From positions 1 through 13,567 of the forward strand of contig CABSZR010000017.1 in assembly GCA_902482185.1 (NCBI GenBank): a stretch of DNA of 13,567 nucleotides, given 5' to 3'. This DNA is from an uncultured Collinsella sp. Lineage in GTDB: Bacteria > Actinomycetota > Coriobacteriia > Coriobacteriales > Coriobacteriaceae. This document shows positions 7,005 through 13,567 of this stretch, in pieces. A program made the translations under genes and the position numbers. The notes under the pieces were generated by a model, which saw nothing but the letters and a program-made list of their open reading frames with translations, had not been told where the DNA came from and did not search any database. The first letter of the stretch is position 1. Every line of letters begins with the position of its first letter.

Positions 7005-7039
7005 TACTCGGAGAAAACCGAGTCGGTTTTGTCCGAGTA
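7005..7039. repeat. Strong 16-bp-arm hairpin
   Basis: Arms TACTCGGAGAAAACCG (7005-7020) and CGGTTTTGTCCGAGTA (7024-7039) pair with one G-G mismatch around a 3-nt loop, and one more T-A pair extends the base (7004/7040). No T tract follows on either strand, so a simple terminator is unlikely. It may be the core of a structured RNA or of a repetitive intergenic palindrome. Confidence 0.7.
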
Positions 7040-7180
7040 AGTTTGAAGACGGCCGAATGCGTCCTGCTGCGTTTGCGGTTGGATGCGTTTATCAAAAACG
7101 TGCCATGCGGATTGTTGGCGAAAAGACGCCGTGCCAAGCTCGAGGCAGAACTCGACTCCTCTGACGATATCTAATGCGTA

Positions 7181-7217
7181 ATGGGCTGGCTCTGGGTATC
7201 CAGAACCAGCCCATTTT
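7181..7217. terminator. 15-bp stem-loop downstream of surface-protein gene, possible bidirectional terminator
   Basis: Arms ATGGGCTGGCTCTGG (7181-7195) and CCAGAACCAGCCCAT (7200-7214) pair with one C-A mismatch around a GTAT tetraloop. On the plus strand the stem runs into TTTT; on the minus strand only a weak T-containing stretch follows. It lies 50 bp past the stop of the large minus-strand surface gene, so it most likely ends that transcript. It would also end any plus-strand transcript from the hairpin block to its left. Confidence 0.6.
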
Positions 7218-7264
7218 GATGTTCGATGAGCCGAGTTGGCGTCTCTCACAAAGGTAACTAGGAG

Positions 7265-10200
7265 CTAGCGAGGCCTATCCGAATTGCCCTCATTGGCGGT
7301 ATCTTTTTCGGGCGCCGTGCGGCGGGCGCTGTAGGCGATAAGGCCGGCGCCTGCCGCGGCGAGTGCTGCAGCGGCTGCCGTAAGGGGAGCGTTGACATCG
7401 CCCGTGCCCGCAAGCGCGCCCGCTTTTCCGGAGCGCTTGTTATTGCCGTGGTCCTTGCCACTGCCGGAGCTGCTTCCGCCCGCGCCGCCGCCCTCGTCAG
7501 TACCGCCGCCACTCGAGCCACCATCGCCGTCTGCTGCCATCGGGGCGTCGTGAAGTCCTGTCGTATCCGCGCTGTCGCATACGCCGACCTGAACTTCTGA
7601 GCGTTCGCATGCCGCGTCGGGCACATGAAGCTCGTGCAGTACGGCACCCAGCGCCGAGTTTGCGCCTGGTCGAATTTCCTCGAGCGTTACGGGATCGAGC
7701 GCCACCAGATTACGCGCCTTCGCATACAGCGTTACGCGTTTGCCCACTTCGTCGCTCCAGCTCTCGGGGATGGCGAAGCTCATGCGAAACTGTGCCGTGC
7801 AACCCGGTGCCAGCACGGCGTTGCCGTTGTCGGCTACCAGCGGGTGCGTTGCAAAACGTGCGCCCAGCGTCTCGAGCGCGTACTTCACGTGTGCCATGTC
7901 GTTGGCCGGAGCATCTTCGGAAAGCTCTGGATCAAAGATCGATGCCGTGCGTGCGTTCGCTCCGAATCCGATGGATGCGCTGGAGAACGGCTGGCTGGAG
8001 CCCTCTCGGTATAGATCGATTGTGCCGGCGGTGAGCAGCGTGTTGCCGTCGTTTCGCACCGTGACCATGAAGGATTCGCCTGCTGCTCCAGGCACCACCG
8101 CGCCCGAGGTAGCGACTGCGCCCGTCGGAGTGGCACACGCCACCAAGGGTACTTCGATGCCGTGCAGCTCTGCCTCGCTCTGCTCGGCACTCACAATGTG
8201 CGTGGCGAGTGCGGAGAGCATGCCTCCCGACGTCAAAAACGTCGTTATCTGATCGACGGGATGGTCCAGCTCGCACATCACGAACGGCTCCGTGAACAGA
8301 TCGCCTGCCAAGGTGCTGGCGAAGATGCGGAAGTGCTTGCCCATCACTGCTACCGGGTTGCCTTCTTCGTCGTAGGTTTGTCCCACCTTGCCATCGGTGT
8401 TCTCTACATAGAGCACGCACCTGCCGTTGTTGCTTACGCTAAACGATGCCGGGCCACAGCCTGCGGCACCCACAGGCTGCGTTGCAAATGCCGATGCGTC
8501 TCGCGTCCAAGTGATATGCTGCAGTTGTTCGTTGACGGTTGCCAAAAAGCCCGAATGTTGTGGCCACGGCACCGCACGGGGTACCGTGGCGTCTGGTGGC
8601 ATAACGCCCCAGCCTGCAATGGACTGGCCGATCACGGCGTACGATGCGCAGCCGCAACCGTCTGCAGTCTCGTACGCAACGGGCACCACCATTTTGCCGT
8701 TGATATTCTCGGGCTCGCCCAGCTCGATACTCGACGGTGCTTGTGGAAAGCGGAGAACTTGGCGGAACGTCAGGCTGTCGCCCGAAACGTCCGACCACAG
8801 GGTAAAGCACTCCAGCGCAACCTCAGCCTCGCTGCCGAGCGCCTTTTCTGCGGTGCTTCCACGGCGGTGGAGATAGGCACCCGACAGGCGTCCGTCGACC
8901 AGCGTCTTGCCCACCGTGATGCGCGGGCACTGCAGGCAATGGTAACCGTCCTCCTGCAGGCGCCCGCGCGAGATGCTGCGCCACGACGTGTGCGATATCA
9001 CGCGAACTTCGCTATTACTTATGCGCAGGCGCACAACGGACAGTATGCCGGATGTGCTCGCCGTATCGAAAAGGGTGTTGTCGCCGTCGGGGCGCTCGCC
9101 CGAGACCAGCAGCACGTAGGCGTCCTGGTTTCCTCTTCCGTCCGTATATTCCACCACGTCGAAGTCGTAATCGTATATGCCGTCGCGCTCCACGTCGCCC
9201 TCGCCAAACCCAAGGGGAAAGTCCACGGGCGTGGGAGCGGACCACGTGCCGTTTGCCTTTGTGTGTACCACCAGGCGCGAGCGGCCATTGTCGCCGTAGC
9301 GCACCGAGGCGATACGGAACAGGCATTCTACGTCGGCAATCATTGCCAGCTTCATGTGGGCTTCGCTGAGCACGCCAGCAAACAGCACGTTGTCGCTCGA
9401 GGGTTTGATGCCGCCACGCTCGTCCTCCGACACGCCGGCAGAATTGGCGTTCGAGTCAGCAACGGCGTTCGTTGCCTGACCGATGTAGGTGTACTCATAC
9501 ATCGGCGCGGCGTTTTCGTCGTTTTCCATCAGTGCATGGACGAAGTGCTCGATCTGTCCCGTGTCGTCGCTTTCTACATCCGCCTCGAGCTCAATGCACG
9601 TGACCGCTTGATCCCAATCGCGCACGACAGGCGCGACGTTTACGGCAGTGGCCTTAACCTCGGCGCGTGCGAGCAGCTCGGCGTTGGTGACGATGGTGGC
9701 CGATGCGATAAATTGCGGCACGCCGCCCGCCTCAATGTTGCCGGCCGAGCCGAAGCGGGCATTCAGCGTATAAGGCGTATCTCCACCCAATGCGAGCTCA
9801 GAGCGCTGGAGCACATACTGGCTGCCATTGTTCACCGACATATTCCACGAATCGAGGAGTGTGGGCCACGACCCCGACCAAGCCTTGGTGGTCCACTTGA
9901 ACATTACGAACTGGAGTATCACATCGACATCGACGTCTGCACCTACGCGCAGTCGCGGAAGCTGGTGTCCACCTGCCTTCTCGTACCCAATGAACAGCGT
10001 GAGGGATGCGGCGCCGCGCACGGCAGACGAAGCGACGCCTGCAACGCCGGCGCCAAAGGTGACGGCAAGCCCGATCTGGATGGTGAACGAGCCCGACGTG
10101 TTTGAATAGTCGAGCGAAATGTTTTTAAAAAACGCCGCGCCGCTGCCGTGCGTGTGGGCACCCACGGCGAGCGCCAGCTTCGCCAGCACCCAGGGGTTGA

Positions 10201-11632
10201 CGTTTAGGAAAAACGGCACCGGTCCTAGGGTAAACTGCTCGGTCCAATTGAGGTCGGTTCTTACCTGGAAGAGGGCCTTAATATTGCCGTATGCGGGGTC
10301 GTTGTTGTTACCCCAGGTTTTGCCCACCCAATCGTAGGCGAGCGAGCCGTACAGCTGTGTGGCGATATCCATCGTGAACAGCGGCGTGCAATGGTGACGA
10401 AGGAGCTTGGTGTTTCTTGGATCGGTGCCCGAACCGGCACTCATACTCTTGTACTGATTCCACTTCCCCTCCATCTCGTCGAGGTAGCGGTTTGTCTGCT
10501 TGGCGCCCGACTCGCGCGGCGATTTCTTCCAGTATTCCGGATCAGGGTTGCCCGAATCGTTCATATAGCTGGCTGGTTTGTATCCTCCGCCAAACAGCAC
10601 GTATCCAGCAAACGAGAAATCGAAGAGGATCGGAAATGTGGGCATCCAGCACGTGAACTTATTGCCGCCGATGCCGGGAAACGCCGCGGGGAAATCAAAC
10701 GGAGTGATCTCTTGGTCCATGGTGGTGGGGACGATAGTGGTCGATCCGGATTCCGCCTTTGCCGCCGGCGCGGTAGCAACGGTCATGGGGGAGGAGAGCG
10801 TGTAGGTTTTGCCCTGGTAGTCGAGGACAAAGCGCAGCTTGCATCCTTCTTCCAGAAGGCTCGACGCTGCATCGAGGAACTTGTCTTCGAGCGTGAACGT
10901 CGCCAGATTATCCGCGCCCGATGCGCTAGCCTTGACTTGGCCAATCTGCGTGACGGTTTCGGATGAGCTGCCCGCAGCGGGCATCACTTTATTGATATGC
11001 AACGTTGCCTGCCCGCCCTGTGGCAGATGGGCCTGCACGGTAAAAGCGTGCGTGTCGGGCTGATCGTTTGCTGCTTCGTCCGCTGGCATTGCCATAAACG
11101 TGGCGTCGGCGTACTGGATGTCCCATTCGTCGAATGTGAGCTGGCGAAAGTACGGCTCGCCATCGGAGAGCGGACGTGTGGGTGCGGTAATGGCGGTGCC
11201 GCCCTGGATACGCGCAAGGGGAATCTCGACATCACGGTAGCCCACCATGCTAATGGAGATGCCGCCGTTAAAGTCGTACGCGTCGAGAAGCGTCGCCTCG
11301 TCCACGTAGCCTTCCGAAAGCGGAGCGACCTCAAAGATGGCCGTGCCCTCGTCGTCGGTCGTGGCGGTGAGCTGCTTGCCCGCGGCATAACGCGACGCGA
11401 GCGTGACCTGGGCACCCATGATGGGCGTATTCTTGTTGGCAACGTCGACCACGACCACACCAAACATGGTGCGCGAGAGAACGAGCACCCTGAAGGGGTC
11501 TTTTTCGTCGGCATAGGCTTCGGTGGGCGCGAACGGCAATATGAAGGCGTTTGCGCTTCCCGGCACGCGCGGCAACATAATGCTCGCCAGCGAGGACGCT
11601 CCGGCAACAAGTAGCGAACGGCGATCAAGCAT
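7265..11632 (-). CDS. Giant cell-wall-anchored surface protein with Tat-like signal and LAGTG sorting signal
   Basis: This is a 1455-residue secreted protein of unknown function. The N-terminus MLDRRSLLVAGASS has a twin-arginine-like motif (R4, R5), a mild hydrophobic core and cleavage candidates at AxA near residues 27-29 or 39-41. Residues about 48-150 read like a carboxypeptidase-regulatory/CNA-B-like beta domain (GAQVTLASRYAAG, DDEGTAIFEV, GYRDVEIPL). The middle resembles beta-rich repeats, with a propeller-like blade RLVVHTKANGTWSAPTPVDF. A CARDB-like stretch (ESFMVTVRNDGNTLLTAG) lies near the C-terminus. A Gly/Ser linker then leads to LAGTGD (1407-1412), an alanine-rich membrane helix and RR (1437-1438), followed by 17 extra hydrophilic residues. 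About 18 cysteines are present, many for a Gram-positive surface protein. The ATG at 11632 has GGGAG 6 nt upstream; the open frame continues 71 codons further but runs into the regulator gene without a better start. It lies just downstream of the LuxR gene, on the same strand. Confidence 0.8.
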   Translation of the reverse strand: MLDRRSLLVAGASSLASIMLPRVPGSANAFILPFAPTEAYADEKDPFRVLVLSRTMFGVVVVDVANKNTPIMGAQVTLASRYAAGKQLTATTDDEGTAIFEVAPLSEGYVDEATLLDAYDFNGGISISMVGYRDVEIPLARIQGGTAITAPTRPLSDGEPYFRQLTFDEWDIQYADATFMAMPADEAANDQPDTHAFTVQAHLPQGGQATLHINKVMPAAGSSSETVTQIGQVKASASGADNLATFTLEDKFLDAASSLLEEGCKLRFVLDYQGKTYTLSSPMTVATAPAAKAESGSTTIVPTTMDQEITPFDFPAAFPGIGGNKFTCWMPTFPILFDFSFAGYVLFGGGYKPASYMNDSGNPDPEYWKKSPRESGAKQTNRYLDEMEGKWNQYKSMSAGSGTDPRNTKLLRHHCTPLFTMDIATQLYGSLAYDWVGKTWGNNNDPAYGNIKALFQVRTDLNWTEQFTLGPVPFFLNVNPWVLAKLALAVGAHTHGSGAAFFKNISLDYSNTSGSFTIQIGLAVTFGAGVAGVASSAVRGAASLTLFIGYEKAGGHQLPRLRVGADVDVDVILQFVMFKWTTKAWSGSWPTLLDSWNMSVNNGSQYVLQRSELALGGDTPYTLNARFGSAGNIEAGGVPQFIASATIVTNAELLARAEVKATAVNVAPVVRDWDQAVTCIELEADVESDDTGQIEHFVHALMENDENAAPMYEYTYIGQATNAVADSNANSAGVSEDERGGIKPSSDNVLFAGVLSEAHMKLAMIADVECLFRIASVRYGDNGRSRLVVHTKANGTWSAPTPVDFPLGFGEGDVERDGIYDYDFDVVEYTDGRGNQDAYVLLVSGERPDGDNTLFDTASTSGILSVVRLRISNSEVRVISHTSWRSISRGRLQEDGYHCLQCPRITVGKTLVDGRLSGAYLHRRGSTAEKALGSEAEVALECFTLWSDVSGDSLTFRQVLRFPQAPSSIELGEPENINGKMVVPVAYETADGCGCASYAVIGQSIAGWGVMPPDATVPRAVPWPQHSGFLATVNEQLQHITWTRDASAFATQPVGAAGCGPASFSVSNNGRCVLYVENTDGKVGQTYDEEGNPVAVMGKHFRIFASTLAGDLFTEPFVMCELDHPVDQITTFLTSGGMLSALATHIVSAEQSEAELHGIEVPLVACATPTGAVATSGAVVPGAAGESFMVTVRNDGNTLLTAGTIDLYREGSSQPFSSASIGFGANARTASIFDPELSEDAPANDMAHVKYALETLGARFATHPLVADNGNAVLAPGCTAQFRMSFAIPESWSDEVGKRVTLYAKARNLVALDPVTLEEIRPGANSALGAVLHELHVPDAACERSEVQVGVCDSADTTGLHDAPMAADGDGGSSGGGTDEGGGAGGSSSGSGKDHGNNKRSGKAGALAGTGDVNAPLTAAAAALAAAGAGLIAYSARRTAPEKDTANEGNSDRPR

Positions 11633-11789
11633 TTTGGGCTCCCATCCCGCAAATATCGGAGGAAATAATCCAATTTTGCGAGAAGGTGCCCCGTGGCGGT
11701 AGTGCCGTTCGAAGGCCAAAATGTCCAATTTGAGCGCGCGAAAGCGCCAGGCCCTCGGAACGCGTTCGATGCGCTTGGCAGCCCGGTCG
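11633..11789 (-). other. Leader between LuxR regulator and surface-protein gene
   Basis: This 157-bp gap has no convincing sigma70 -10/-35 pair on the minus strand, so read-through from the regulator gene is possible. It contains a perfect 10-bp palindrome, GAACGCGTTC (11758-11767), 22 bp from the regulator end. GCGC-rich inverted bases near 11736-11749 could form a small stem. A GGGAG ribosome binding site for the surface gene sits at its left end. Confidence 0.4.
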
Positions 11790-12794
11790 CTAACGCAACA
11801 TATGCGCGACCAGCTCGGCGCGAGTTCCGATACCAAGCTTGGCATACACTCCTGATAGGCGGTTTTTGACGGTGCCCGGCGATACTCCCATATGGCGTGC
11901 GATTTCGGCGTTGGTCCACCCGCGACAGGCGAGCATGGCCATGGTGAATTCCGTGGTCGTTAGATCGTCGGCCACGTCCTCGCCCGAATCGGGGTTGTGG
12001 ATGCGCCGCCAGCCGTAGCTGAATCGATACGTAATCTCGATGATGCGTGCGAAGTCGTCAGGGTATTGCGTTTTTAGGCATGCCTCGATAAGCCCCTGTA
12101 AAAGGCCGTGATGCTCGCCAATGAGCTCAATAAGGCCGTCGGGACGCGCAATGTTCCAAGCAACTCCGAAGTGCGTTTTTGCGGCGTCGATGTCCTTGAG
12201 ACTCATGCATGCCATAGAAGCTGCCAAGTGCAGGAACAGCTCCGAGATGGGATAACTTCCCTGTTTCATGATCAGGGCGTTTTCCGCCATACCCAGACTG
12301 CGGCCATATTCGCCGCGCAGATACAAGGCGTGTGCCATCACGTAGCTGGCGAACAGGCGCAGGCCTTCGGGCAGATGCGCCGCAAGTGGATAAAACTCTT
12401 CGGCGGAATGCGGGGAAGGCAAGTGCAGCAGGACGCTCGCGGCCGAGGCGAACAGGATATGCGTGGCGTGGACGGCGGGCGATTCCTCGTCAGTTGGCGC
12501 ATCGAGGATGCCCGCAAGGCAACGGCGGGCATCGGCGATACGGTTGAGTGACAGACTGGCGTATCCGCAGATAAGGCATGCGGAATAGCGCAGTGCGGGG
12601 TCGGTGGCGTCAAGATAGGGGCGCGCCGTCTTGGCAGCGAGGGCGGCCTGTCCGCGAAAGTACAGCGCTTCTGCCGTGGCGATGGTGCGTGAATCGGGGT
12701 CGGAAATGCCTGCAACCGCAGCGTCAATCTGCCCCGGCACAAAGGCGGTGCACATCAACGGCATGGGAACGCATGGGTAGCCATCGCAGTCCAT
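11790..12794 (-). CDS. LuxR-family transcriptional regulator with helical-repeat N-terminal region
   Basis: This is a 334-residue DNA-binding regulator. Residues about 278-334 form the LuxR/NarL helix-turn-helix: LTTTEFTMAMLACRGWTNAE, then IARHMGVSPGTVKNRLSGVY and AKLGIGTRAELVAHML, with the family's invariant pattern of a glycine turn, TVKNRL recognition helix and KLGI. The N-terminal 270 residues are helical and Ala/Leu-rich with TPR-like phrases (GEYGRSLGMAENALIMKQGS, AAKTHFGVAWNIARPDG). No P-loop or response-regulator receiver domain is present, so activation is probably by ligand or protein contact rather than phosphorylation. The ATG at 12794 is chosen because GGGAG lies 7 nt upstream; the frame is open for 52 more codons but without a better site. 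It precedes the giant surface-protein gene on the same strand by 157 bp and is the likely, but unproven, regulator of it. It is divergent from the PadR gene. Confidence 0.85.
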   Translation of the reverse strand: MDCDGYPCVPMPLMCTAFVPGQIDAAVAGISDPDSRTIATAEALYFRGQAALAAKTARPYLDATDPALRYSACLICGYASLSLNRIADARRCLAGILDAPTDEESPAVHATHILFASAASVLLHLPSPHSAEEFYPLAAHLPEGLRLFASYVMAHALYLRGEYGRSLGMAENALIMKQGSYPISELFLHLAASMACMSLKDIDAAKTHFGVAWNIARPDGLIELIGEHHGLLQGLIEACLKTQYPDDFARIIEITYRFSYGWRRIHNPDSGEDVADDLTTTEFTMAMLACRGWTNAEIARHMGVSPGTVKNRLSGVYAKLGIGTRAELVAHMLR

Positions 12795-12829
12795 CTTCCA
12801 TCTCCCAACAGCTGGCAACACTAGCAGCA

Positions 12830-12857
12830 ATTGTACTCTTGTTGCTCGGGACTGGAA
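12830..12857 (-). promoter_or_regulatory. Weak candidate promoter of LuxR-type regulator
   Basis: On the minus strand, TACAAT (12830-12835) is a good -10. TTCCAG (12852-12857) 16 bp upstream is a poor -35, which would fit a gene needing an activator. The start of transcription would be about 30 nt before the ATG. Confidence 0.3.
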
Positions 12858-13068
12858 TTTGTGGGTATCGCCTACGATTATGCCGAACGTATAAAGGAAG
12901 ACTAGCGGCTCTCTTGAACCCGAGGTCGAAGGGGGTGTTGTACAAGGCATATGGGGCCGAGTGGAAGTGGATCAAAAGAGCGTTACTTGACGTTTCGTGC
13001 ATAATGCCAACCGCCCCGCGACATCACGTTCGCAGCGCGCAGGGGCCGGAGAATCTTCGCTATGAGAG
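12858..13068. other. Divergent intergenic spacer, nothing further seen
   Basis: Between the LuxR-type gene and the PadR promoter no supported gene, RNA or repeat was found. Open frames here are extensions of the regulator frame or shadows of it, without ribosome binding sites. Confidence 0.5.
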
Positions 13069-13115
13069 TTGACGTCTAATACCTTGCATCGTATAGTTTG
13101 TATAGCATAGTATAT
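13069..13115 (+). promoter_or_regulatory. Promoter and likely PadR operator
   Basis: TTGACG (13069-13074), a 17-bp spacer and TATAGT (13092-13097) form the best sigma70-type promoter in the window. Overlapping and following the -10 are three direct repeats, GTATAG (13091-13096), GTATAG (13100-13105) and GTATAT (13110-13115), spaced 9 and 10 bp apart, about one helical turn. They cover the -10 and the transcription start, the place where an autorepressor such as PadR would act. Binding by PadR is inferred. Confidence 0.65.
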
Positions 13116-13134
13116 GACGAGAGGAGGTGTGCGG

Positions 13135-13455
13135 ATGGAGGCACAGATGAAGCGCGGCTTCCTGGAGGCCTGCGTGCTCGCGGCCGTCTCCGGCGAGGAG
13201 TCCTACGGCTACCAGATCGTGAAGGACGTACCGGCGAGCATGGGGCTCACGGAGTCGACGCTCTACCCGCTACTCAAGCGCCTAGAGAAGGCCGGGTGCA
13301 TCACGGCGCGCTCCGCCGAGCACAACGGGCGGCTGCGCCGGTACTACCGCATCACGGACGACGGGCGAGCGCGCATCGAGGAGTTCCTGGCCGAGTGGCC
13401 GTCCGTACGGGAAATTTACGCATACGTTGAGGGGGCGCACCATGACGCGCGATGA
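13135..13455 (+). CDS. PadR-family transcriptional regulator
   Basis: This is a 106-residue winged-helix repressor. The PadR hallmark runs throughout: MKRGFLEACVLAAVSGEESY, GYQIVKDV, then the recognition helix LTESTLYPLLKRLEKAGCIT (residues 39-58) and the wing HNGRLRRYYRITDDGRARIEE. A short C-terminal helix (about 80-100) would serve dimerisation. The ATG at 13135 is chosen because GAGGAGG lies 7 nt upstream; the in-frame ATG at 13114 overlaps the promoter and would be nearly leaderless. Its end overlaps the next gene by 14 bp, so the two are translationally coupled. Base composition is more GC-rich than the genes to its left. PadR proteins usually repress their own operon until a ligand binds; the ligand here is unknown. 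Confidence 0.92.
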   Translation: MEAQMKRGFLEACVLAAVSGEESYGYQIVKDVPASMGLTESTLYPLLKRLEKAGCITARSAEHNGRLRRYYRITDDGRARIEEFLAEWPSVREIYAYVEGAHHDAR

Positions 13456-13567
13456 GTTTCTGGGCCGGTTGGGCGAGCTGCTCGCCTGCCTGCCGGCCGA
13501 GCAGGTGGAGGAGACCAAGGCGTTCTATGCGGAGGCCATCGCCGACCGCATGGAGGACGGTATGAGC
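13442..13567 (+). CDS. DUF1700/HAAS-domain protein, N-terminal fragment (partial)
   Basis: Forty-two codons, starting at an ATG that overlaps the PadR gene by 14 bp, run off the right edge. The visible sequence (MTRDEFLGRLGELLACLP, then AEQVEETKAFYAEAIADRME) is the classic start of DUF1700/HAAS proteins: a leucine-rich helical domain followed by a conserved YxE-x-I-x-DRxEDG motif, here FYAEAIADRMEDG. Full-length relatives are usually integral membrane proteins that sit beside a PadR regulator and often a DUF4097 protein, with a suggested envelope-stress signalling role. The membrane part is outside the window, so it is not seen. A GGAG-poor junction suggests that translation relies on coupling to PadR. 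Confidence 0.85.
   Translation, partial: MTRDEFLGRLGELLACLPAEQVEETKAFYAEAIADRMEDGMS

Larger units (their letters stand above)
6823..7264. other. Intergenic region: AT-rich segment then hairpin-rich block, no supported gene
   Basis: Between the parE-like promoter and the surface-protein stop there is no convincing gene. Positions 6880-6960 are strikingly AT-rich for this genome. Positions 6985-7214 contain three inverted repeats, which are listed separately. Open frames crossing the block (plus 6959-7174; minus 7004-7249) lack ribosome binding sites and recognisable domains. The plus frame does end 6 nt before a stem-loop, so a small transcript there is not excluded. A non-coding RNA or a dispersed intergenic repeat is a better guess than a protein. 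Confidence 0.5.

Noticed and set aside
6959..7174. 71-codon plus-strand frame ending 6 nt before a stem-loop
   Set aside because: No ribosome binding site, and a strong hairpin lies within its body. It is basic and low in recognisable motifs. The stop-to-stem-loop spacing is suggestive, so a small transcript remains possible, but a protein is not supported.
8162..10105. 647-codon plus-strand open frame inside the surface-protein gene
   Set aside because: It is an antisense shadow of a GC-rich gene, with no start signal and no recognisable product.
11633..11845. 71-codon N-terminal extension of the surface protein overlapping the LuxR gene
   Set aside because: The downstream ATG at 11632 has a good ribosome binding site and opens directly into a signal peptide, which an extension would bury.
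12795..12950. 52-codon N-terminal extension of the LuxR-type regulator
   Set aside because: The ATG at 12794 has a well-placed GGGAG and the extension covers the likely promoter.

Overview
The window looks like a chromosomal segment of a moderately GC-rich, Gram-positive-type anaerobe. The best fit is a Coriobacteriia member such as Collinsella. Four things point there: a clostridial/actinobacterial-style second type II topoisomerase pair, a huge surface protein ending in a sortase-like LAGTG signal, a helical-repeat LuxR regulator beside it, and a PadR plus DUF1700/HAAS gene pair. This assignment comes from recognising families, not from a database search.

Layout. (1) Positions 1-153 on the minus strand hold the signal-peptide end of a secreted protein cut by the window edge. 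(2) Positions 476-1006 on the plus strand encode a small flavoprotein with an iron-sulfur-type cysteine motif. Its -10 region is flanked by two dyads. (3) Positions 1115-2209 on the minus strand encode an AAA+/Orc-Cdc6-like ATPase with a C-terminal winged helix. Three perfectly phased 19-bp repeats, each carrying a GCAA-N3-TTGC dyad, sit directly on its ribosome binding site. (4) Positions 2456-6739 on the minus strand hold a parE-like/parC-like operon for a type IIA topoisomerase, with a terminator downstream and a promoter upstream. (5) Positions 6740-7264 are an AT-rich and then strongly hairpinned intergenic region with no convincing gene. (6) Positions 7265-11632 on the minus strand encode a 1455-residue, cysteine-containing, cell-wall-anchored protein of unknown function. 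It is preceded by a LuxR-type regulator at 11790-12794. (7) From 13069 to the right edge on the plus strand, a good sigma70-type promoter drives a PadR regulator and an overlapping DUF1700/HAAS gene that runs off the window.

How the genes relate. ParE and ParC form one topoisomerase (ATPase/TOPRIM subunit plus cleavage subunit). The LuxR protein is the obvious candidate regulator of the surface protein, but this is inferred only from position. PadR probably represses its own operon, which in this family usually includes a membrane HAAS protein.

No complete defence system, CRISPR array, insertion sequence, tRNA or rRNA was seen. The most unusual signals are the phased repeats on the ATPase leader, the hairpin-rich block at 6985-7214, and the giant Tat-like/sortase-anchored protein.
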